A stretch of DNA of 6,812 bases, taken from assembly GCA_943326025.2 (NCBI GenBank), contig CALPRR020000140.1, positions 1 through 6,812 on the forward strand, written 5' to 3'. This document shows positions 1-5,526 of the stretch, piece after piece. Below the pieces are notes generated by a model that was not told the DNA's origin, ran no database searches, and saw only the letters and a list, made by a program, of their open reading frames with translations. The number at the start of each line of letters is the position of its first letter. Position 1 is the stretch's first letter. Source of the DNA: Candidatus Kuenenia stuttgartensis (GTDB lineage Bacteria; Bacteroidota; Bacteroidia; Flavobacteriales_D; Crocinitomicaceae). A program made the translations under genes and the position numbers.

Positions 1-1
1 A

Positions 2-187
2 ATCATAGGAGCAATTGCTAAACCAGATAAAATTCAATTCGTGTCAGGTCTACCAAAAACGAGAAGTGGCAAAATTATGCGAAGAATACTTCGTAAAATA
101 GCTGAAGGTGAGACATCAAATTTGGGTGATACTTCTACTTTGTTGGATCCAGCAGTAGTTGAGGAGATTTTGGGAGGGAAGTTGTAA
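2..187 (+). CDS. acs: Acetyl-CoA synthetase, C-terminal end (partial, 5' end outside window)
   Basis: Only the last 61 residues are present, read from base 2 to a TAA at 185-187. The segment contains PDKIQFVSGLPKTRSGKIMR followed by RILRKIAEGE, which is the hallmark C-terminal motif of AMP-forming acetyl-CoA synthetases. The enzyme activates acetate to acetyl-AMP and then acetyl-CoA in the cytoplasm. The Lys of the RSGK motif (visible residue 24) is, by family knowledge, the adenylation-step catalytic lysine that protein acetyltransferases acetylate to switch the enzyme off. The tail (LGDTSTLLDPAVVEEIL) is also typical of Acs. The gene appears intact as far as seen and ends 94 bases before the next start. 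No strong GC-rich terminator follows it, so some readthrough into the sigma-factor gene is possible. Other acyl-CoA synthetases share the PKTxSGK core, but the full match here favours Acs. Confidence 0.93.
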   Translation: MIGAIAKPDKIQFVSGLPKTRSGKIMRRILRKIAEGETSNLGDTSTLLDPAVVEEILGGKL

Positions 188-233
188 TTTATCTTTTCTT
201 TGATGGGAGGATGCGATGATATAAATTATTGCA

Positions 234-267
234 TTGCTAATATTCATGATAAAATAAATTATATTTG
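234..267 (+). promoter_or_regulatory. Candidate Bacteroidota-type promoter for the sigma-factor operon
   Basis: TATATTTG at 260-267 matches the Bacteroidota -7 element TAnnTTTG exactly. A TTG at 234-236 lies 23 bases upstream, at the long end of the spacing accepted for the -33 element. Transcription would start around 272-275, giving a leader of only about 7-10 bases before the TTG start at 282. This is the only exact -7 match I noticed ahead of the four-gene unit. The -33 assignment is weak and no start site has been measured. Confidence 0.5.
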
Positions 268-281
268 GCAAAATATAATTT
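256..281. repeat. 11-bp perfect palindrome with 4-base loop, abutting the sigma-factor start
   Basis: The arms are AAATTATATTT (256-266) and AAATATAATTT (271-281), separated by GGCA. They are exact inverse complements. The left arm overlaps the -7 element and the right arm ends one base before the TTG start codon. It could be a protein-binding operator. In a readthrough transcript from acs it could instead be a hairpin masking the start. As an all-AT stem followed by T's it could also be a weak terminator for acs. The sequence alone does not choose between these. Confidence 0.6.
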
Positions 282-854
282 TTGTCAAAAAAGAAAACAT
301 ATGAACTCATTGAAGAAATTCGAAGTGGAAGTGACAAACCACTAGTAGAATTATATGCTAAATATAGAAATGAGTTTATAGTTTGGTCTCAATTGAAATT
401 TAAGCTTCGTAAAGAACAAGCACAAGATATTTTTCAAGAATCTCTTTTTGAATTTTATCATAATATTATTTCAGGCCGATTAACAGAATTAGTAAGTAAC
501 GAAAAAACGTATATTTTTCAAATAGGAAAGTTTAAAATCATCAATTCAATAAAAAAAGAAAGCAGAATTACTTACCTTGAAAATCTTCAGATGATAAAAG
601 GTAAAGAATTTGAAGAATTTATGCAAATTGAAGATCAAAACTATTCGAACGAACAAATTAAAGAAGCAATTTCTAAATTACCTGAAGATTGTCAGAAAGT
701 CTTAAAATTATATTATTTTGACGAGTTTGATATGGAGAGTATAGCTGAAAACATGGGGTATAAAAATGCAGATACTGCAAAATCTAAAAAATCTACATGT
801 ATGAAAAAGTTGGTAATTGAATTAAAAAAACTTTCAATGATTTTTGTTTTTTGA
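282..854 (+). CDS. ECF-type RNA polymerase sigma factor (sigma-70 family)
   Basis: A 190-residue protein of the usual ECF size. Residues about 17-90 look like sigma region 2: LVELYAKYRNEF, then the acidic AQDIFQESLFEFY helix that normally contacts core polymerase and the -10 element. Residues about 123-182 look like region 4: AISKLPEDCQKVLKLYYFDE, then MESIAENMGYKNADTAKSKK as the helix-turn-helix, then CMKKL. No extra C-terminal domain is present. The start is TTG at 282: an in-frame stop lies at 276-278 and the first in-frame ATG is near residue 104, inside the conserved fold, so TTG is the only ordinary start that keeps region 2. The last codons (SMIFVF) run into the next gene with a one-base overlap. 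It probably directs polymerase to its own operon and perhaps other surface genes, held in check by the membrane protein encoded next; that is inference from gene order. Confidence 0.9.
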   Translation: MSKKKTYELIEEIRSGSDKPLVELYAKYRNEFIVWSQLKFKLRKEQAQDIFQESLFEFYHNIISGRLTELVSNEKTYIFQIGKFKIINSIKKESRITYLENLQMIKGKEFEEFMQIEDQNYSNEQIKEAISKLPEDCQKVLKLYYFDEFDMESIAENMGYKNADTAKSKKSTCMKKLVIELKKLSMIFVF

Positions 855-1570
855 TGGATCAATTAATACAACATATTGAATTATTTGAAGCATATCAAGC
901 TAAAAAACTTGATGAATCTGAGATTTTAGAATTTGAAGCTAGATTAAATTCAGATTCAGATTTTAGAAAAGCCTTTCAAGATTTTTTATCAATTGAAGAA
1001 GGTTTAAAAGATCATTATAAGAGAGAATTCAAAGCTCAATTTATAGAATTAGACAAGCAGCTTGATATCGATTTATATAAAAGAAGTAATTCACCTCTTA
1101 AAAAAATAATATTATTTAGCTCTGCTATTGCAGCATCAATTTGTATGCTGTTTATTGGTTATTCATATTACCAAACTCAAAAAAACATTGAAATAGCCAA
1201 AGAATATTGGCCTGTTGAACCTGGTCTTCCTGTTAAAATGAGTTCGAAAGGAAAATATGATGAGGCGATGAATGCATATAAGTTGGGAGAATGGGATAAA
1301 GCAATTAAAGAATTTAGTAAGATTGAATCGGATACTTCTACTTATTTTTTAGGGGAGATATCTTATAGAAAAGGAAATTATAAAAATGCAATTCATTTTT
1401 TTGAAACCATACCTAAAGGATCATCTTACTCAGATTTAGCAATGCTTAAAAAAGCATTATGTTACGTTGTTTTTAATAAAAATAAGGCAATATTGACTTT
1501 AACAACATTAGTTAAATTGCAATCAAATCAATATTCTGTTTTAGCTAAAAGGGTATTGAAGAAACTTTAA
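854..1570 (+). CDS. One-pass membrane protein with TPR-like repeats, probable anti-sigma or sensor partner
   Basis: A 238-residue protein starting at ATG 854, which shares its A with the TGA of the sigma gene (TGATG), so translational coupling is likely. A TTG three bases earlier is possible but less natural. Residues 1-80 are charged and cytoplasmic-looking; EAYQAKKLDESEILEFEARL resembles the short N-terminal helix pair common in Bacteroidota membrane partners of ECF sigma factors (a stretch of form YLxGxLsxxExxxFExrL). Residues about 85-105 (IILFSSAIAASICMLFIGYS) form one transmembrane helix. The remainder would be periplasmic and holds TPR-like helical pairs around 134-156 (YDEAMNAYKLGEWDKAIKEF) and 164-186 (GEISYRKGNYKNAIHFFETI), with a weaker third at about 193-220. 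There is no zinc-binding HxxxCxxC motif, so it is not a classical ZAS anti-sigma. Its position argues for control of the sigma factor, with the TPR part sensing an envelope partner. The exact role is unproven. Confidence 0.85.
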   Translation: MDQLIQHIELFEAYQAKKLDESEILEFEARLNSDSDFRKAFQDFLSIEEGLKDHYKREFKAQFIELDKQLDIDLYKRSNSPLKKIILFSSAIAASICMLFIGYSYYQTQKNIEIAKEYWPVEPGLPVKMSSKGKYDEAMNAYKLGEWDKAIKEFSKIESDTSTYFLGEISYRKGNYKNAIHFFETIPKGSSYSDLAMLKKALCYVVFNKNKAILTLTTLVKLQSNQYSVLAKRVLKKL

Positions 1571-1624
1571 TTTGTTTATCACTTACTTTTCATTTTTTAG
1601 ATTGATTAAAAGAAAATTTAAAAA

Positions 1625-2119
1625 ATGGTTAATAAAAGAATTTTCAGTTTCATTTTTTCATTTATTTCAATTTCCTGTTTTGGGCAAATCAGGCTTCAAA
1701 ATCAGGTGTTGGCTACTAGTGGAAAAACATATTCTAATTCTATAATGAGTATGGAATATACTCTTGGTGAACCATTTACAAAAACATTGACCACAACTTC
1801 GATTGTTGAAACACAAGGTTTTCATCAACCAAACTTAAAATTAATCACCAATGTTGGGGTTCAAGAACTCTCAAATTTTAATTTGAATGTTTACCCAAAT
1901 CCCTTTTTAAATCAATTTACAATTGCTTTGCCTAGTAATGAAACTGTTTACATCACTATTTATGATGTGATGGGGAAATTAATTCACGAGCAAACGTTGG
2001 CAGATATCGAAAATGTAATTGATCTAGGCTTTTTAGCATCTGGTAATTACAGAATCTTTTATAAAACAGAAAACCAAATACAAACAGGAAACATCTCCAT
2101 TATCAAATATAATTTATAA
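1625..2119 (+). CDS. Small secreted protein with T9SS type A sorting domain
   Basis: A 164-residue protein. Residues 1-20 are a signal peptide (hydrophobic core FSFIFSFISIS, then CFG before Q21), typical of flavobacterial Sec signals. Residues about 27-70 (SGKTYSNSIMSMEYTLGEPF ... TQGFHQP) match a small recurrent Bacteroidota segment of form S-x-G-E ... TQGFxQP, usually found just ahead of sorting tails. Residues about 86-164 are a complete type A sorting domain: NLNVYPNPF, then YITIYDVMGKLI, then FLASGNYRI and a final beta strand (ISIIKYNL). By family knowledge this tail directs passage through the T9SS outer-membrane channel, is cut off, and usually leads to attachment to anionic lipopolysaccharide or release. 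Only about 65 residues of cargo would remain, so the mature protein is tiny. It begins 54 bases after the TPR gene, without a convincing promoter in the gap, and its TAA overlaps the next ATG by one base (TAATG). Confidence 0.88.
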   Translation: MVNKRIFSFIFSFISISCFGQIRLQNQVLATSGKTYSNSIMSMEYTLGEPFTKTLTTTSIVETQGFHQPNLKLITNVGVQELSNFNLNVYPNPFLNQFTIALPSNETVYITIYDVMGKLIHEQTLADIENVIDLGFLASGNYRIFYKTENQIQTGNISIIKYNL

Positions 2120-5007
2120 TGAAAAAAATACTTATCGCATTTAGTTTAACATGTTCTTTATTTGCTTTTTCACAAGCACCTCAAGGAATTAACTACCAAG
2201 CTGTCATCAGAAACACGAGTGGAACAGTCGTTTCAAGTAGCACAGTAGGCCTTCAGTTTAGAATCGTTCAAGGTTCAATAACGGGAGCAACTGTGTATAA
2301 AGAAAAGTTTACAGCTCAAACAACAAACTTAGGTTTGGTAAATGTAGTTTTAGGTCAGGGTACACCATTAACAGGAACCTTTAACACGATCAACTGGGCG
2401 ACGGGACCTTATTTCTTAGAAATAGCAGCTGATGCAGCAGGAGGAACAAATTATACGGTATTAGGAATACAACAAATGGCAAGTGTTCCTTATGCGTTGT
2501 ACGCTGAAAAAAGTGGCACTCCAGGAACACCTGGTCCACAAGGAGCGACTGGTGCTACTGGAGCAACAGGTGCGCAAGGTCCAATTGGTTTGACAGGAGC
2601 AACAGGACCTGCAGGAACGAACGGTACAAATGGTCAAAATGCTTTAGCGAAAACAACGACTGAAGCTGCAGGTTCAAATTGTACAACTGGTGGTGTTAAG
2701 ATTGAATACGGTTTAGATGCAAATAACAACGGAACGTTAGATGTAGCTGAAATAAATGCTGCTTTAACTAAATATGTATGTAACGGTGCAGTTGGTGCTA
2801 CTGGAGCTCAAGGTGCACAAGGTATTCAAGGAGCTACTGGAGCTCAAGGGCCAATTGGTTTAACAGGAGCTACAGGTCCAACAGGTGCGCAAGGACCAAT
2901 CGGTTTGACAGGGGCTACTGGAGCTCAAGGTATTCAAGGTGCTGTTGGAACAAACGGTACGAATGGAACGAATGGACAAAATGCTTTAGCTAAAACAACT
3001 ACTGAAGCTGCTGGTGCAAATTGCACAACTGGTGGAGTAAAAGTAGAATACGGTTTAGATGCTAATAACAATGGAAGTTTAGATGTAGCGGAAATTAATC
3101 CTGCTTTAACCAAATATGTATGTAATGGCGCTACTGGAGCACAAGGACCAATTGGTTTGACAGGAAGTACAGGTGCTACTGGAGCAACGGGTTTACAAGG
3201 AGCTAATGGAACTGCAGGAACAAACGGCCAAAATGCTTTAGCAAAAACAACTACTGAAGCTGCTGGTGCAAATTGTACAACAGGTGGAGTAAAAGTAGAA
3301 TACGGTTTAGATGCAAATAACAATGGAACTTTAGATGTAGCTGAAATCAATGCTGCTTTAACTAAATATGTATGTAATGGTGCTGTTGGTGCTACTGGAG
3401 AAACGGGTACACAAGGTATTCAAGGCGCTACTGGAGTTCAAGGACCAATTGGTTTAACTGGAGCTACAGGTGTAACAGGTCCAGCAGGAACAAACGGTCA
3501 AAATACTTTAGCGAAAACAACTACTGAGGCTGCTGGTGCAAATTGTTCAACAGGTGGTGTAAAAGTTGAATACGGTATAGATACCAATAACAATGGAACT
3601 TTAGATGTAGCTGAAATCAATGCTACCTTAACCAAATATATATGTAATGGTGCTACCGGAGCACAAGGTCCACAAGGTCCGCAAGGTATCCAAGGAGCAA
3701 CAGGAGCACAAGGAATTCAAGGAGAAACAGGAGCTCAAGGTCCAATTGGTTTGACAGGAAGTACAGGTGCTACTGGAGCAACGGGTACACAAGGTATACA
3801 AGGAGCTACTGGACCTGCAGGAACAAACGGTCAAAATACTTTAGCAAAAACAACTACTGAAGCGGCTGGTGCAAATTGCACAACAGGTGGTGTAAAAGTA
3901 GAATACGGTTTAGATACCAATAACAATGGAACTTTAGATGTAGCGGAAATTAATGCTGCTTTAACTAAATATGTATGTAACGGTGGAGTTGGTGCTACTG
4001 GTGCAACAGGTGCGCAAGGAATTCAAGGAGCTACCGGAGCTCAAGGACCAATTGGTTTGACAGGAAATACAGGTGCTACCGGAGCAATAGGTGCTCAAGG
4101 TATTCAAGGTGCTGCTGGAACAAACGGTACTAACGGAACAAATGGACAAAATGCTTTAGCAAAAACAACTACTGAAGCTGCAGGTGCAAATTGCACAACT
4201 GGTGGTATTAAAGTGGAATACGGTTTAGATGCAAATAACAATGGAACTTTAGATGCAACTGAAATAAATGCTGCTTTATCTAAATATGTATGTAATGGTG
4301 CCGATGGTGCTTCGGGTGCACAAGGTATTCAAGGATTAGCAGGAAATAACGGAACCAATGGTAATGACGGAGTTGGTATTAGTTCAACAATAAATAATGG
4401 TAATGGTACCTTTACTTTTAATTATACAAATGGCACGACATTTACAACAAGTTTACCTACGTCAACAGGTTCTGGATTTCAAATATTTGAATCATCAGGT
4501 ACTTTTACTGTTCCTTCTGGTGTTACTAAGATAATTATTGAAGGCTGGGGTGCTGGCGGCGGAGGTTGTTCTTCAAATAATAATTCTTGGCCACAAGTAG
4601 GTTGCGGCGGCGGCGGCGGGGCATATGGAAAAACTTTCATTTCTGTAATTCCAAATCAAGTTATAAACATTACTTTAGGAATTGGTGGTGTTGGTGGTGT
4701 TACAAATAATAATACATTTGTTAGCGGCTCATCTGGTTCATCAACAATAATAGGTAGCTATCTTTCAATAGGTGGTGGGAATGGTGGTAGTTCAACTGTT
4801 GGTGGAAGTGGTGGTATATGTTCTGCGATATTCTCACAAATAGGTTCAAATGGAGGTGGATTTCCTAGTGGACAAATTGGAGGTTCAGGAGGAACAAGAG
4901 GAGGTATGCTCGGAACAACTTATGGTAACGGAGGTAGTGGTGCTCAAGGACCAGGATGGAATAATGGTTTAAATGGTCAAAATGGATTGGTAATTATTTA
5001 TTGGTAG
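2119..5007 (+). CDS. Large collagen-like surface protein with six Cys/EF-hand-like modules and glycine-rich C-terminal domain
   Basis: A 962-residue exported protein. Residues 1-18 are a signal peptide (cut before Q19). Residues 19-132 are the Bacteroidota head domain beginning APQGINYQAVIRN and ending near SVPYALYAEKSG, often seen ahead of collagen or tail-fibre repeats. Gly-X-Y tracts start at G133 and run to about 751, roughly 110 triplets rich in GAT, GAQ, GPI, GLT and GTN, with Thr common and Pro rare. Six modules of 53 residues interrupt them (172-224, 286-338, 370-422, 460-512, 571-623, 676-728), each with two Cys and a DxNxNGxLDxxE loop; they resemble the DUF7151 family. Residues 752-786 are a short Thr/Asn-rich link (ISSTINNGNGTFTFNY). 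Residues 787-962 are a glycine-rich domain (SGTFTVPSGV, GWGAGGGG, CGGGGGAYGK, ending GLVIIYW) like those in phage tail fibres and adhesins. No T9SS sorting tail is visible, so its final location is uncertain. Likely a trimeric surface fibre or adhesin; ligand unknown. Confidence 0.92.
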   Translation: MKKILIAFSLTCSLFAFSQAPQGINYQAVIRNTSGTVVSSSTVGLQFRIVQGSITGATVYKEKFTAQTTNLGLVNVVLGQGTPLTGTFNTINWATGPYFLEIAADAAGGTNYTVLGIQQMASVPYALYAEKSGTPGTPGPQGATGATGATGAQGPIGLTGATGPAGTNGTNGQNALAKTTTEAAGSNCTTGGVKIEYGLDANNNGTLDVAEINAALTKYVCNGAVGATGAQGAQGIQGATGAQGPIGLTGATGPTGAQGPIGLTGATGAQGIQGAVGTNGTNGTNGQNALAKTTTEAAGANCTTGGVKVEYGLDANNNGSLDVAEINPALTKYVCNGATGAQGPIGLTGSTGATGATGLQGANGTAGTNGQNALAKTTTEAAGANCTTGGVKVEYGLDANNNGTLDVAEINAALTKYVCNGAVGATGETGTQGIQGATGVQGPIGLTGATGVTGPAGTNGQNTLAKTTTEAAGANCSTGGVKVEYGIDTNNNGTLDVAEINATLTKYICNGATGAQGPQGPQGIQGATGAQGIQGETGAQGPIGLTGSTGATGATGTQGIQGATGPAGTNGQNTLAKTTTEAAGANCTTGGVKVEYGLDTNNNGTLDVAEINAALTKYVCNGGVGATGATGAQGIQGATGAQGPIGLTGNTGATGAIGAQGIQGAAGTNGTNGTNGQNALAKTTTEAAGANCTTGGIKVEYGLDANNNGTLDATEINAALSKYVCNGADGASGAQGIQGLAGNNGTNGNDGVGISSTINNGNGTFTFNYTNGTTFTTSLPTSTGSGFQIFESSGTFTVPSGVTKIIIEGWGAGGGGCSSNNNSWPQVGCGGGGGAYGKTFISVIPNQVINITLGIGGVGGVTNNNTFVSGSSGSSTIIGSYLSIGGGNGGSSTVGGSGGICSAIFSQIGSNGGGFPSGQIGGSGGTRGGMLGTTYGNGGSGAQGPGWNNGLNGQNGLVIIYW
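2632..4302 (+). repeat. Six 159-bp (53-residue) direct repeats within the collagen-like gene
   Basis: Copies lie at 2632-2790, 2974-3132, 3226-3384, 3496-3654, 3829-3987 and 4144-4302, all exactly 159 bases, separated by 183, 93, 111, 174 and 156 bases of collagen-coding repeat. Each encodes GQN-x-LAKTTTEAAG, an N-C-x-TGG segment, a Y-G-[LI]-D loop and a final C-N-G. Copies differ at few residues: copy 1 has GSNC and VKIEY; copy 2 NNNGSLD and INPALT; copy 4 NCST, GIDTNNNG and INATLTKYI; copy 5 LDTNNNG and CNGG; copy 6 GIKVEY, LDATEIN and LSKYV. DNA similarity is high, so recombination between copies could change their number. The collagen tracts between them also share near-identical stretches (for example those encoding GAQGPIGLTG). 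Confidence 0.95.
4604..4621 (+). repeat. GGC trinucleotide run in the glycine-rich domain
   Basis: The run reads GCGGCGGCGGCGGCGGGG and encodes part of the oligoglycine loop after Cys829. It is a short GC-rich island in an AT-rich gene whose other glycines are mostly GGT or GGA. Slippage by whole triplets would lengthen or shorten the loop without a frameshift. Confidence 0.7.
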
Positions 5008-5049
5008 ATTAGAGAATTTTAAATTATTTCATAATATTTTCAAGATCAT

Positions 5050-5086
5050 AAACTGAGGAGAGCGTTTAAGCATTCCTTTCAGTTTT
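5050..5086 (+). terminator. Possible transcription terminator after the collagen-like gene
   Basis: AAACTGA plus GGA (5050-5059) can pair with TCC (5074-5076) and TCAGTTT (5079-5085), leaving a two-base bulge and a 14-base loop, followed by a short run of T's to 5086. It sits 42 bases after the stop codon, the right place to end the four-gene transcript. The stem is imperfect and the T tract is short, so this is a moderate call. Confidence 0.4.
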
Positions 5087-5115
5087 AATTCCCCCCTTAA
5101 CTATTATATTTAAAA

Positions 5116-5394
5116 TCAATTTTCAAATTCTTTTTTGAAAAGTATCAGAATTGCTTGTTTGTATGCTTGATTGATTTTTAGAATATTTTTAGGATTTTCT
5201 TCAATTAAAAAACCGTCGTGCATATCTAGTACTTGATTTTTAGAATTTCTAAAAACGTATTTTTCTTTTACTTCTAATCTTATTTTACTTTCAATTTTAG
5301 TGAGTTCAAAACCAAAATTTTATTGGAATAAAATTGAATATAGCTTTCTGTTTTTTTGTGTTAATTTTTCATATTATGGGCGATTAGTTTTCAT
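5116..5394 (-). pseudogene. Probable decayed gene on the minus strand (unidentified)
   Basis: Read on the minus strand from an ATG at 5394-5392, the frame gives MKTNRP, a TAA stop (5376-5374), 17 codons (YEKLTQKNRKLYSILFQ), a second TAA (5322-5320), then 67 open codons ending in TGA at 5118-5116. The last part includes NFGFELTKIESKIRLEVKEK and VLDMHDGFLIEENPKNIL and reads like ordinary protein rather than noise. The same frame is also open for 50 codons upstream of the first stop (5377-5526). With an AT content near 70 per cent I would expect about ten stops in that length by chance; three are seen, including the terminal one. I do not recognise the family. It could be chance, or a gene remnant inactivated by point mutations. 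Its 5' part would overlap the upstream region of the gene at 5527, so it is unlikely to be functional now. Confidence 0.4.
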
Positions 5395-5526
5395 TTTTAA
5401 GTAAATAATTTTCCAATAAAAAGGAATTAAATAGATGATTTCACTGCCTAGAATTTTTATTTTAATTTCAAAACTTACCTTTTTGTTTTTCGATTGATTA
5501 AATAAAAATTCTAATTCTATTATAAC

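Larger units (their letters stand above)
5008..5526. other. 519-bp AT-rich intergenic region
   Basis: There is no intact gene on either strand. It holds the possible terminator near 5050-5086, a C6 run at 5091-5096, the decayed minus-strand frame, and an 11-bp inverted repeat (TTTTATTGGAA at 5318-5328 and TTCCAATAAAA at 5411-5421). A promoter for the gene at 5527 should lie near the right end, but I found only imperfect -7 matches (for example TACCTTTT at 5477-5484) and name none. Confidence 0.7.

Noticed and set aside
116..337. Minus-strand frame of 73 codons over the end of acs and the promoter region
   Set aside because: It overlaps two well supported genes and a promoter on the other strand and has no recognisable protein character.
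1571..1624. A separate promoter ahead of the small T9SS gene
   Set aside because: The closest sequence, TAATTTG near the stop of the TPR gene, is one base short of the -7 pattern and has no good -33 partner. Readthrough is simpler.
1670..1690. Lipoprotein signal at the Cys of ISISCFGQ
   Set aside because: The residue three before the Cys is Ser rather than Leu, Val or Ile, and a Sec cut before Gln fits the flavobacterial pattern better.
2934..3350. Long minus-strand open frame across the collagen repeats
   Set aside because: It is the complement of the repeated collagen coding sequence, rich in Pro, Ala and Val only because Gly, Thr and Ala codons are read backwards. The sense frame explains it fully.
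3628..4149. Two further minus-strand frames rich in Ser, Cys and Thr
   Set aside because: They are antisense shadows of the same repeats, in another frame, with no independent support.
2632..4302. CRISPR-like array of regular repeats
   Set aside because: Repeats are 159 bases, protein coding and in frame, with spacers that are themselves collagen repeats. There are no short identical repeats with unique spacers.
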